Assembly: GCA_938045195.1 (NCBI GenBank)
Contig: CALINC010000039.1
Location: 1 to 21,230, forward strand
DNA from: an uncultured Treponema sp.
GTDB lineage: Bacteria; Spirochaetota; Spirochaetia; Treponematales; Treponemataceae
Length of the DNA: 21,230 nt
Reading direction: 5' to 3'
The translations under genes were made by a program, and so were the position numbers. Below the pieces are notes generated by a model, which saw only the letters and a list, made by a program, of their open reading frames with translations, had not been told where the DNA came from and ran no database searches. Shown in pieces: positions 1-6,615 of this stretch (within the stretch, counting starts at the first letter, position 1; every line of letters begins with the position of its first letter).

Positions 1-47
1 CGCAGAGCGTACGTTGCGCAGCAACAGGGTATTAAACCCTCCGCACG
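1..47. repeat. Hairpin-rich intergenic element, cut by the window edge
   Basis: Two perfect short hairpins lie back to back: GTTGC-gca-GCAAC (13-25) and AGGGT-attaa-ACCCT (26-40). The sequence to their left (CGCA at 1-4, TGCG at 15-18) could extend the structure beyond the edge. It is more G+C-rich than the surrounding intergenic DNA. It sits downstream of the suf terminator. This may be a dispersed palindromic repeat, but no second copy is present in the window, so that is inference. Confidence 0.4.
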
Positions 48-89
48 AATAAAAATAAAGGCTTAAATATTTTTTCTCTGTTTTAAGCC
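48..89 (-). terminator. Intrinsic terminator of the sufS-sufU operon
   Basis: Read on the minus strand, the arms GGCTTAAA and TTTAAGCC (82-89 and 60-67) form an 8-bp stem with a 14-nt loop, followed at once by the T-rich tract TTTATTTTTATT (59 down to 48). A second GC-rich hairpin, GGCGG/CCGCC (90-94 and 103-107), lies between it and the sufU stop codon. Position and structure fit termination after sufU. Confidence 0.7.
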
Positions 90-120
90 GGCGGAGATTG
101 TGCCGCCTTGTTTCTTTGTA

Positions 121-552
121 TTAACCCAATAAAACCTTTGCCGAATGCCACGAAAGCGTTGCGCATTTTATGCGTGCAGGCATTTGCGCAAAATATTCTA
201 AGATTTGAGCGTCGCCTAATGTTTCTTTTTCTTCTTCAGACACCGCCTCGCCGCTCATCATCTTAAAAAAGATTGAAACTTTTTGTTTTGCCGCTTCGAT
301 GGGCTTTCCCTTAATTAATTCAATAAGCATATTTGTTGAAGCCGTCGAAATTGCGCAGCCTTTTCCTAAAAAAGACGCGTCTTCGATAATACCATTGTCT
401 TGTTTTAACAGAAGCGTTAAATCATCACCGCAAGAGGGATTATGCCCCCGCTCAATTTTCACATTTCCGGCAAGTTCCCTGCAATGTTCTTTTTTGCGTG
501 AGTACTCCAAAATCATATCTTGGTACATAGTATCTATATTCATTGTATCCAT
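121..552 (-). CDS. sufU: SufU, iron-sulfur cluster assembly protein
   Basis: A 143-aa SufU/IscU-fold protein of the zinc-dependent type that takes sulfur from the cysteine desulfurase SufS during Fe-S cluster assembly in the cytoplasm. The motifs NPSCGD (Cys41, Asp43), GKGCAIS (Cys66) and RIKCATLSW (Cys130) are present. These match the Cys-Asp-Cys-Cys zinc ligands known for SufU of Gram-positive bacteria. I chose the ATG at 552 rather than the in-frame ATG at 576: it has an AGAGGT ribosome site (559-564) at 6-nt spacing, gives the family-typical numbering (Cys41), and places the start 4 nt after the sufS stop. It follows sufS in one operon. sufBCD are not in the window, so the cluster is split here or continues elsewhere. 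Function is well supported by the motifs. Confidence 0.93.
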   Translation of the reverse strand: MDTMNIDTMYQDMILEYSRKKEHCRELAGNVKIERGHNPSCGDDLTLLLKQDNGIIEDASFLGKGCAISTASTNMLIELIKGKPIEAAKQKVSIFFKMMSGEAVSEEEKETLGDAQILEYFAQMPARIKCATLSWHSAKVLLG

Positions 553-556
553 CTTG

Positions 557-1759
557 TTACCTCTTGTTAAAAACACTGTTTACTTTTTTTAGAGCCTCTA
601 TCATAATGTCAATATCTTCTTTTGTATTAAAGATTGAAAAACTTACACGGCAGCATGAGTTAATGCCGAGATAATTCATTAGAGGCTGCGTACAGTGATG
701 CCCGCTTCTTACCATAACCCCATATTCATTTAAGATATAAGCCGTATCGTGAGAATGCACATCTTTTACATTAAATGCAATTATACCTGCCCGTTGCGGT
801 GCCGCAGTACAGTACATTTCTATAAAGTCCAATTTTTTTAATTCTGAAATTGCATAGGAATCAAGTTCATGAATTACGGAGGCTATTGTTCCGTAACCGA
901 TAGATTCAACATATTCAATAGCAAATTTTAATGAAGCTATTGCAGAAGCGTCAAGTGTGCCGCCTTCATATTTATGCGGTGAATCTTTAAATTCCGCGTC
1001 TTCTTCGGTAACAAAGTTTATCATATCTCCGCCGTATAAAAAAGGCGGCATTTTTTCCAAGAGATCTTTTTTTCCGTAGAGAACGCCTACGCCGAATGCC
1101 GAAAAAAGTTTATGCCCCGAAAAAGTTAAAAAGCTGCAATTCATTTTTTTGACATTTTGTTTAAAATGAGTAATTGACTGCGACGCGTCAATTACGGTTA
1201 CGGCTCCAGTTTTATGAGCAAGTGCTATTATTTCATCTACCGGATTGATTATACCCGTTGCATTTACCACAGAAGAAAGTGCAACTATTTTTGTTTTTGC
1301 CGAAAGTTTTGTTTTAAAATCCTGCATATCAAGACTGCCGTCTTTATTAAGATATACATATTTTAGTTTTGCTCCGGTTTGTTTTGCGGCAAACTGCCAT
1401 GTTACCAAATTGGCATGGTGATTTGAAATTGCAAGTAGAATCTCATCGTCTTTTTTTAAAAAAGGAACAGCATAGCAATAAGCAATTATGTTAAGAGCTT
1501 CCGTACAGTTTTTTGTAAAAACAATATTTTCAGCATTTTCTGCACCGATAAAAGAAGCAACTTTTTTGCGGGTTTCTTCTATTACAATAGAAGAAGCAAT
1601 AGCAAGCGAATGCGACCCGCGCCCGGCATTTCCGTTTGAGTGTTTAAAGTAATTTACAAGCCCGTCAATAACAGCCTGCGGCCTTTGAGCCGTTGCGGCA
1701 GAATCCAAATAGTGAATATGTTTATTTTCCGAAATAAGCGGAAAGTCGTCTTTGTACAT
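557..1759 (-). CDS. sufS: SufS, cysteine desulfurase
   Basis: A 400-aa group II cysteine desulfurase (class V aminotransferase fold), which moves sulfur from L-cysteine as a persulfide to SufU for Fe-S cluster building. It shows the cofactor lysine in TFSGHKLFS (Lys217, Schiff base with PLP), the DASQS segment near 191 that contacts the cofactor, and the catalytic cysteine in RSGHHCTQPL (Cys356). Length is typical of the family. The ATG start has a GGAG ribosome site about 10 nt upstream. It is first in a two-gene operon with sufU (4-nt gap) and divergent from carD. The upstream region holds a candidate promoter and a 12-bp inverted repeat, which suggests regulation, for example by iron or oxidative stress; the regulator is unknown. 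Confidence 0.95.
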   Translation of the reverse strand: MYKDDFPLISENKHIHYLDSAATAQRPQAVIDGLVNYFKHSNGNAGRGSHSLAIASSIVIEETRKKVASFIGAENAENIVFTKNCTEALNIIAYCYAVPFLKKDDEILLAISNHHANLVTWQFAAKQTGAKLKYVYLNKDGSLDMQDFKTKLSAKTKIVALSSVVNATGIINPVDEIIALAHKTGAVTVIDASQSITHFKQNVKKMNCSFLTFSGHKLFSAFGVGVLYGKKDLLEKMPPFLYGGDMINFVTEEDAEFKDSPHKYEGGTLDASAIASLKFAIEYVESIGYGTIASVIHELDSYAISELKKLDFIEMYCTAAPQRAGIIAFNVKDVHSHDTAYILNEYGVMVRSGHHCTQPLMNYLGINSCCRVSFSIFNTKEDIDIMIEALKKVNSVFNKR

Positions 1760-1779
1760 GTATGGTAACTCCGATGTTA

Positions 1780-1834
1780 GGATATTTTATATAAAAATGA
1801 ATATTTTGTCCAGATGAATTTTTATAAAATATCC
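1780..1834. repeat. 12-bp inverted repeat in the sufS/carD divergent region
   Basis: GGATATTTTATA (1780-1791) and TATAAAATATCC (1823-1834) are exact inverted copies. Their centres are 43 bp apart, about four helical turns. The left arm covers the candidate sufS -10 and the right arm lies just upstream of its -35. It could be a paired operator. No T-tract follows either arm, so it does not look like a terminator. Confidence 0.55.
1784..1812 (-). promoter_or_regulatory. Candidate sigma70-type promoter of sufS
   Basis: On the minus strand: TGGACA (-35, 1807-1812), a 17-bp spacer, then TAAAAT (-10, 1784-1789). The start would be near 1777, giving an 18-nt leader that carries the GGAG site. The -10 overlaps one arm of the 12-bp inverted repeat. 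Confidence 0.45.
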
Positions 1835-1847
1835 GTTTTATTAGTGC

Positions 1848-1876
1848 TTCCATAAAAAATAATTTTATGGTATAAT
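1848..1876 (+). promoter_or_regulatory. Candidate promoter of carD, probably giving a leaderless mRNA
   Basis: A perfect -10 box TATAAT (1871-1876) with a weak -35 (TTCCAT, 1848-1853) at 17-bp spacing. The expected transcription start (about 1883) falls within 2 nt of the carD ATG at 1885. No Shine-Dalgarno sequence is present. Confidence 0.5.
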
Positions 1877-1884
1877 ACTAAAAT

Positions 1885-2562
1885 ATGAGTAAAAAATTCG
1901 GTTTTTCCGTAAAGGAAATTATTGTTTACCCCGGTCAGGGAGTTGGAACAATTACAGAAATTACTAAACGAGAAATTGCAGGTGAAGTAATCGATTATTA
2001 TGTTATCTATTTGTCTGAATCCGATATGACGGTACTGGTACCCGTTACAGGTGTAGAGCGCCTTCGAATTAGACGGATAGTAACAAAGGCTGAAGCTGAA
2101 GCTGCTTTAAAATTTTTAACTGAAACATTTGAACCTATTCCTATAGATTGGAAAGCACGGTATCAAATGAATATGGATCTTTTTAAAAACGGAGAAATTT
2201 TAAACACTGCGTCGGTAGTACGCTCTCTTTATCAGCGGAGCAAAACAAAAGAGCTTCCAATTCAAGAAAGAAAATTATATGATTCGGCATATAGAATTTT
2301 TCAAGATGAAATTGCTGCTGCTATGAAAATTTCTAAAGCCGAAACGGAAGCCGTTATACACTCGCATTTGGAACCTTTAGGAGACTCTTCCCTACCGGCG
2401 AAAAAATCATCACTAATATATGATGAGGATGATGAATTCGCTGACGATGACATAGTTGAAGAAGACCTCGATGATGATGATGACGATGACGATGATGATG
2501 ATGATGATGATGATGAAACTGATGACGATTTAGACGGTTCGGATATGTATGATGACGACTAA
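1885..2562 (+). CDS. carD: CarD-family RNA polymerase-binding transcription regulator with polyaspartate tail
   Basis: A 225-aa CarD/CdnL-type protein. Residues 1-65 form the Tudor-like RNA polymerase-interacting domain (IVYPGQGVGTI, then a beta-rich stretch ending in LVPVTGVERLRIRRIV). Residues 66-165 form the alpha-helical DNA-binding part, including the W89-K-A-R-Y segment that corresponds to the family's conserved tryptophan region. Known CarD proteins bind the RNA polymerase beta subunit and stabilise open promoter complexes. The usual length is about 160-170 aa. Here an extra acidic tail (about 177-225) follows, with 15 consecutive Asp (196-210) encoded by a GAT/GAC repeat. It heads an operon with ispD and ispF; its end overlaps the ispD start. 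The start codon has no ribosome site. Confidence 0.92.
   Translation: MSKKFGFSVKEIIVYPGQGVGTITEITKREIAGEVIDYYVIYLSESDMTVLVPVTGVERLRIRRIVTKAEAEAALKFLTETFEPIPIDWKARYQMNMDLFKNGEILNTASVVRSLYQRSKTKELPIQERKLYDSAYRIFQDEIAAAMKISKAETEAVIHSHLEPLGDSSLPAKKSSLIYDEDDEFADDDIVEEDLDDDDDDDDDDDDDDDETDDDLDGSDMYDDD
2470..2514 (+). repeat. GAT/GAC trinucleotide repeat coding for 15 Asp
   Basis: Fifteen tandem Asp codons (13 GAT, 2 GAC) within carD. Repeats of this kind can change length by replication slippage, here without shifting the frame, so the tail may vary between strains. Confidence 0.9.
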
Positions 2563-3286
2563 ACGGGAATTCACTGCCGTTATTACAGCTGCCGGGAATT
2601 CACGCAGAATGAATAACGGCGGAGACGGCATCAAAAAAGAATATTGCCGCTTACCCGAAACCGATGAAAGCGTTTCGGTACTTTCAGAATGTCTTTTTAA
2701 ATTTTTAAATACAAATATATTCAATTCCGTAATTATAACAGTTCCCGAAACCGATTTACAAAAGGCTGAACAACTTGTTTTTTCAGACAGACGGATAAAA
2801 GCTGCCGTTGAAAAAAATAATACAAAGCCTATTTTTACGGCAGGCGGCAAAACCCGTCAAAAATCGGTTTTTAATGCACTTTTAAAATTAAGTAATTCCG
2901 GCTGCGTACCCAATTATGTACTTATCCACGACGGAGCAAGACCATGGGTAAGCACAAGTTTAATTCGGCAGGTTTGTTCATTGTTGGAAAAAAATGAAGC
3001 TGTAGTGCCATGCCTTTCTGTAACCGACACTCCGAAAATAGCAGACGAAACCGGAAAAATTATTACGCACTTAAAACGAAGTGCAGTATATGCCGCACAA
3101 ACTCCGCAAGGCTTCAAATTTAACAAATTACTGCATGCACATAAATCTGCCGCAAAAACCGAAAAAGAATACACGGATGATAGTGAAATTTATTCGGACT
3201 TTGCGGGAGAAGTTTTTATTTGTAAAGGCGAAACGGCAAACAAAAAAATAACTTTTAAGGAAGATTTGGAATGCGTACGGGGCTAG
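2549..3286 (+). CDS. ispD: 2-C-methyl-D-erythritol 4-phosphate cytidylyltransferase
   Basis: A 245-aa IspD, which joins CTP and MEP to give CDP-ME in the non-mevalonate isoprenoid pathway. The N-terminal nucleotide loop reads ITAAGNSRRM...KKEY, diverged from the usual GxGxRM...PKQ but keeping Arg and Lys. Other family motifs are GGKTRQKSV, IHDGARP (Asp128), VTDTPK, AAQTPQGF, TDDSEIY and NKKITFKEDL. It starts at ATGATG inside the carD end, overlapping it by 14 bp (11 bp if the second ATG is used), and overlaps ispF by 16 bp. Expression is probably translationally coupled. In some bacteria IspD and IspF are one fused protein; here they are separate frames. Confidence 0.93.
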   Translation: MMTTKREFTAVITAAGNSRRMNNGGDGIKKEYCRLPETDESVSVLSECLFKFLNTNIFNSVIITVPETDLQKAEQLVFSDRRIKAAVEKNNTKPIFTAGGKTRQKSVFNALLKLSNSGCVPNYVLIHDGARPWVSTSLIRQVCSLLEKNEAVVPCLSVTDTPKIADETGKIITHLKRSAVYAAQTPQGFKFNKLLHAHKSAAKTEKEYTDDSEIYSDFAGEVFICKGETANKKITFKEDLECVRG

Positions 3287-3756
3287 GTTATGATTTACAC
3301 AAACTTGTACGCGGCAGAAAGCTCTTACTCGGCGGGGTTCATATTCCGTTTAAAAAGGGTGAAGCGGCGCACTCAGACGGAGATGTCCTTTTACATGCCG
3401 TAACCGACGCGTTATTAGGGGCATGCGGAATGGGAGACATAGGCGAATTTTTCCCGCCTGAAGATAAAACTTGGAAGAACGCAAATTCTGCAATGCTCCT
3501 CAAAACCGCTTGGGAAAAAATACAGGCTGCAGGATGGCAGCTTGAAAACATAGACAGCGTCATTCTTATTGAAGAGCCGAAAATACTACCCTATAGAAAT
3601 GAAATTAGAAAATCGCTTGCAGAAATTTTAAAAGTAGAACCCGAAAGAGTTTTTGTAAAGGCAAAAACAGGGGAAGGTTTAGGCATCATCGGAAAAGGTA
3701 AAGCCGTTGCAGCCATAAGTTCCGCCCTCTTATCAAAAAAAACGATAGCATATTAA
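3271..3756 (+). CDS. ispF: 2-C-methyl-D-erythritol 2,4-cyclodiphosphate synthase
   Basis: A 161-aa IspF, the trimeric enzyme that cyclises CDP-ME 2-phosphate to MEcPP with release of CMP. The divalent-metal ligands are visible: GYDLH (Asp8, His10) and DVLLHA (His42). SDGD (35-38), TDALLGACGMGDIG (45-58) and the KAKTGEGLG segment match the family. Length is normal. The start overlaps the end of ispD by 16 bp in a different frame, so the two enzymes act in the same pathway and are probably made in coupled fashion. It is the last gene before a strong terminator. Confidence 0.95.
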   Translation: MRTGLGYDLHKLVRGRKLLLGGVHIPFKKGEAAHSDGDVLLHAVTDALLGACGMGDIGEFFPPEDKTWKNANSAMLLKTAWEKIQAAGWQLENIDSVILIEEPKILPYRNEIRKSLAEILKVEPERVFVKAKTGEGLGIIGKGKAVAAISSALLSKKTIAY

Positions 3757-3767
3757 AATTATATCTC

Positions 3768-3802
3768 AACTTAAAAATTTGCAAATGTTTAAGTTTTTTT
3801 TT
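3768..3802 (+). terminator. Intrinsic terminator of the carD-ispD-ispF operon
   Basis: AACTTAAA (3768-3775) pairs with TTTAAGTT (3788-3795). The inner ATTTGCAAAT is itself palindromic and lengthens the stem past one mismatch. A run of nine T (3794-3802) follows directly. It lies 12 bp after the ispF stop codon. Confidence 0.85.
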
Positions 3803-3837
3803 GAAAACCCGATACTAGAACTATCGAGGGGGTTCTT

Positions 3838-4509
3838 ATGCGTAAAACCTTATTAAGTTGTGTATTTATAATTTGCAGCTTATTTGTATATGCAGGAGAC
3901 ATTGCAAATTTTGTAAATTTAGGATTTTCGCCGGACGGCAGTAAATTTGCTTTCGGGGTACATGGATTAACTGATGAAACTTACAGAGCGTATGCGGAAA
4001 TTTTCTGTATTGATATTGTTAAAAATGAATTTCTGCCGTCGGGTACATTCAAAACAAGTCCGTCTTCCGAAACTGCCGATAAAGACAGTAAAAATGTTTT
4101 TTTATCTCTTTTAGATAGAGCAAATTATTCTCTTACTAAATGGAATATTAAACAAAAAAATGAAGGCAGAGCCGTTTATGTTTCCACAGATACGACAATA
4201 AATGAAAATACCCTTATATTTCGGGATTTTGAAACTGACGATGAATATACGGTTATACTCCATAAAGATAGGAAATCCGGATTTGAAACTTCTTTTTATA
4301 TTACGTGTGAAATAGTAAAACCGAACGGTTCAAAGATAAAAAGAGAAATAGGGCAAAAAGGAAAAACCCGTGCAGGTGTAAAAGACTACACGATAAAAAA
4401 AATTATTATTGATAACAGTAATACTTCTTTAATTTTTGTAATTGAAAAACACATAAAAGATAAATCGGGAACTTCAATTCGGTATATGGTTGAAGCGGCT
4501 AAATTATAA
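3838..4509 (+). CDS. Exported DUF2259-type protein
   Basis: A 223-aa protein with an N-terminal signal sequence (charged start MRK, hydrophobic stretch about 4-18, likely cleavage after VYA before GDIANF). The following segment, LGFSPDGSKFAFG, is typical of the spirochaete 'predicted secreted protein' family DUF2259 and resembles a beta-propeller-like repeat. No catalytic motif is visible and its role is unknown. I see no convincing lipobox, so it is probably periplasmic rather than a lipoprotein. The ATG has a strong GAGGGGG ribosome site (3826-3832) with 5-nt spacing. A weak promoter (TTTAAG-17-GATACT, -10 at 3811-3816) may lie in the preceding gap. It begins a three-gene run ending in rsmD. 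Confidence 0.75.
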   Translation: MRKTLLSCVFIICSLFVYAGDIANFVNLGFSPDGSKFAFGVHGLTDETYRAYAEIFCIDIVKNEFLPSGTFKTSPSSETADKDSKNVFLSLLDRANYSLTKWNIKQKNEGRAVYVSTDTTINENTLIFRDFETDDEYTVILHKDRKSGFETSFYITCEIVKPNGSKIKREIGQKGKTRAGVKDYTIKKIIIDNSNTSLIFVIEKHIKDKSGTSIRYMVEAAKL

Positions 4510-4524
4510 CTAGCAGGAAAAAGT

Positions 4525-4968
4525 ATGCTTCATAAAATAGTTTTTCAAGATAACTTATTTCAAATAACACGAATGCTGGACGTGATAAAAAACGGTTTAA
4601 TGCTTGATTTGACAAAAGATATTTTTGGAGAAAAAATCATAGGTGATATTTTATTCTTTGATTCGGCTTTAAAAAAACTATTTAATCAGATTGAACCTCA
4701 AATACATCTTCCGGATTATATGGATTCAATGCATTGCCTTTATTTTTGTATGACAAAATATATGAGTATTTTACAAATACTGTTAACCGAAAAAAAAGGT
4801 ACGGATTTTTTATCAAATATTGATATTGAAAGTTTGGAAAATATTTGGAAAACACATAAAGGATTAACAGAAAAGATAAATATCAATATCAAAGATACGG
4901 ATATTCAAAACGATTCTTATAATGTGGTTTCTCAAAATGAATTATCGGAATTGTTAAATTTCGGATAA
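4525..4968 (+). CDS. Uncharacterised 147-aa cytoplasmic protein
   Basis: I do not recognise this protein. It begins 15 nt after the DUF2259 gene, with an AGGA ribosome site before the ATG, and ends 17 nt before rsmD, so it is very probably a real co-transcribed gene. It has no signal peptide or membrane segment. Composition suggests a mostly helical fold (leucine- and isoleucine-rich, with a Cys at position 74) and a polar C-terminal third. No motif hints at function. Confidence 0.65.
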   Translation: MLHKIVFQDNLFQITRMLDVIKNGLMLDLTKDIFGEKIIGDILFFDSALKKLFNQIEPQIHLPDYMDSMHCLYFCMTKYMSILQILLTEKKGTDFLSNIDIESLENIWKTHKGLTEKININIKDTDIQNDSYNVVSQNELSELLNFG

Positions 4969-4985
4969 GCGTTGCAAATTATACC

Positions 4986-5522
4986 ATGCGTATTACAGGC
5001 GGAACTTTAAAAAACAGACAGGTAGAATGTCCTAAGGGCATTATCAGACCTGCTATGGACAAAATGCGTGAATCCGTTTTTTCAATTTTAGGCGATTTAA
5101 CCGGACTTTCATTTTTAGATCTATTTACCGGTTCGGGCATCTGCGGTTTGGAAGCATATTCCCGCGGGGCTTATCCCGTTTATCTTGTAGAAAAAGACGA
5201 GGGGAAATTCCCGGTTCTTTTAAAAAATATCTCTATGGCTCATAGAAGACTTGAATGCAAAAAAATGCCCGTAGAACTTTTTATAAAACGGGCAAAAATA
5301 TCTTTCGATATAATATACATCGACCCGCCTTTTCCGTACAAATTTCATTTGGAATTACTCGAAAAAATATCGGAATCAAATGTACTTAAGAACGGAGGCT
5401 TAGTTTTAATACACAGACCGTCAGAAAAGAATTTGCCCGATGCAATTAAGTCGTTAATAAAAAAAGACAAACGCATATACGGCCGTTCAATAGTAGATTT
5501 TTATGTAAAAAATAGCGATTAA
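4986..5522 (+). CDS. rsmD: 16S rRNA (guanine966-N2)-methyltransferase
   Basis: A 178-aa class I SAM-dependent methyltransferase that modifies G966 of 16S rRNA during small-subunit assembly. Family marks are the start MRITGG, RPAMDKMRESVF (21-32), the SAM-binding loop DLFTGSG (45-51), and the N6/N2-methyltransferase motif DPPF (113-116). Length is typical. The start is fixed by the conserved MRITGG even though no clear Shine-Dalgarno sequence precedes it; translation may depend on coupling to the upstream gene. It ends at a hairpin repeat shared with the convergent operon. An orthologous role is likely but a sister methyltransferase cannot be fully excluded. Confidence 0.9.
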   Translation: MRITGGTLKNRQVECPKGIIRPAMDKMRESVFSILGDLTGLSFLDLFTGSGICGLEAYSRGAYPVYLVEKDEGKFPVLLKNISMAHRRLECKKMPVELFIKRAKISFDIIYIDPPFPYKFHLELLEKISESNVLKNGGLVLIHRPSEKNLPDAIKSLIKKDKRIYGRSIVDFYVKNSD

Positions 5523-5538
5523 CAATAATTTATAAAAG

Positions 5539-5568
5539 AGAGCCTCTAAAAACATCAGTTTTTAGAGG
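5539..5568. terminator. Hairpin repeat (copy 1) between convergent genes, probable bidirectional terminator
   Basis: CCTCTAAAAAC (5543-5553) pairs perfectly with GTTTTTAGAGG (5558-5568) around the loop ATCA. It lies between the rsmD stop (5522) and the stop of the minus-strand gene (5581). The minus strand has a weak pyrimidine tract (CTCTCTTTTAT) after it; the plus strand has none. A copy with 28 of 29 identical bases occurs in reverse orientation at 19116-19144. Confidence 0.65.
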
Positions 5569-5580
5569 GTTACCGTAAAT

Positions 5581-6024
5581 TTAATTTGTTTTCTTCCAAA
5601 CCTTATTCCGTATTATACAATAATAAAGTTCCGAAGATTCGGCTTTTTTTATTTCGACATCGGCATAATACCATGAACGGCATTCTTGTTTTGTAAATAC
5701 CGATAATTTGGTTTGCTTTTTTAAATTTGCAATTTCTGCAAGAACAATATCTGCGTATTTTCCTGCATTTCCCAATACAAAACCGTTTATTTCCATATCT
5801 TTTTCTACAATATCTTTGCAAGAAAGATAATCAATACAGGGACGAATTATAAAACCGTTTTTTTGCAAAGGCGGTAAAATAGCAAGCGAAGTAAATTCTT
5901 TTTCGGTTTTAAAAAAAGGAATTGTATTTCTAAATGGAAAATCAAGTAAATTTTGAATCAATTTTTGTTCTTCATATAATAAAGCCGTTAAATTATCCGG
6001 CAAAAATAAACAACGCTCAATCAT
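5581..6024 (-). CDS. Uncharacterised 147-aa protein, last gene of the GNAT/pentapeptide/MBL operon
   Basis: No known family is recognised. The ATG directly follows the stop codon of the MBL-fold gene (TAAATG), so translation is coupled. There is no signal peptide or membrane segment. Three visible cysteines (Cys5, Cys63, Cys69) and a second in the C-terminal half do not form an obvious metal site. Residues 1-60 and the C-terminal beta-rich part (RSWYYADVEIKKAE, then SELYYCIIRN) suggest a small alpha/beta domain. Co-transcription with three non-core genes suggests a linked accessory role. Confidence 0.65.
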   Translation of the reverse strand: MIERCLFLPDNLTALLYEEQKLIQNLLDFPFRNTIPFFKTEKEFTSLAILPPLQKNGFIIRPCIDYLSCKDIVEKDMEINGFVLGNAGKYADIVLAEIANLKKQTKLSVFTKQECRSWYYADVEIKKAESSELYYCIIRNKVWKKTN

Positions 6025-6615
6025 TTAAAAAATCCGCTGATGTTCAAAAGTTTTAAAAAGGTCCATATTGAATTTTCTTTCGACACCTACCGATGAAAGA
6101 GGACCGTATGCAGGCATTATGATTACATCATCAGGCAACGTAAGGAGTTTATTTTTTAAATTGATTTGTAAATTTCTTGACGCATAAATATTGGAAGTTT
6201 GCCCCAACATTCCGGCAGATAATGAAGTACCTATAAAAACAACGTTTTCAATTTGAAACATATAAGAGTCAGGTGCAACGCCCGGAATAAAAAAATATTT
6301 TACTTTAAAGCCTGCAATATCAATCATGCCGTCGCCATGCAGAGCATTTGTTTTTATATTGTCCACCAAAGAATCTCCCGCATATACGGCAGGAGAATAA
6401 ATTTTTAAAATAGTTTTAAGTCCGTTTTCATTAGAAGAATAATGATTATGAGTAATAAAGGCGGCAGTAAGTTTAAAATTATTTTTTTCAATTTGGTTAA
6501 TTAAAGTCTCTGTAATTTTACACGGATCAATTATTATTGCTTCTTTTGTAATTTCATTTCCGATAAGATATGTATTTGCAAAAACGGAAGATGAAAAATG
6601 AAAATAAACTTTCAC
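6025..6615 (-). CDS. Metallo-beta-lactamase-fold protein with degenerate metal site
   Basis: A 196-aa protein of the glyoxalase II-like MBL superfamily. The fold pattern is clear (MKVYFHFSSSVFANTYLIGN-like start, IIIDP, ITHNHYS, FIPGVAPDS, GTSLSAG, PAYGPLSSVGVERKFN), but the usual THxHxDH motif reads THNHYSS (His56 and His58 kept; Asp and His become Ser60 and Ser61), PGH becomes PGV (Val113), GD becomes GT (Thr130) and GHGP becomes AYGP (Tyr170). Five of seven expected ligands are lost, so it is probably not an active hydrolase. I chose the GTG at 6615 over the ATG at 6624: it gives the family-typical start, a GTGA 4-bp overlap with the upstream stop, and AAGGAG at 10-nt spacing. Confidence 0.8.
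   Translation of the reverse strand: MKVYFHFSSSVFANTYLIGNEITKEAIIIDPCKITETLINQIEKNNFKLTAAFITHNHYSSNENGLKTILKIYSPAVYAGDSLVDNIKTNALHGDGMIDIAGFKVKYFFIPGVAPDSYMFQIENVVFIGTSLSAGMLGQTSNIYASRNLQINLKNKLLTLPDDVIIMPAYGPLSSVGVERKFNMDLFKTFEHQRIF

Noticed and set aside
553..576. Longer sufU start at 576
   Set aside because: The ATG at 552 has the ribosome site and gives the family-typical residue numbering.
584..599. TTTTTTTAGAGCCTCT in the 3' end of sufS resembles the hairpin repeat flank
   Set aside because: Only half of the repeat is present, it lies inside conserved coding sequence, and it differs at a key base.
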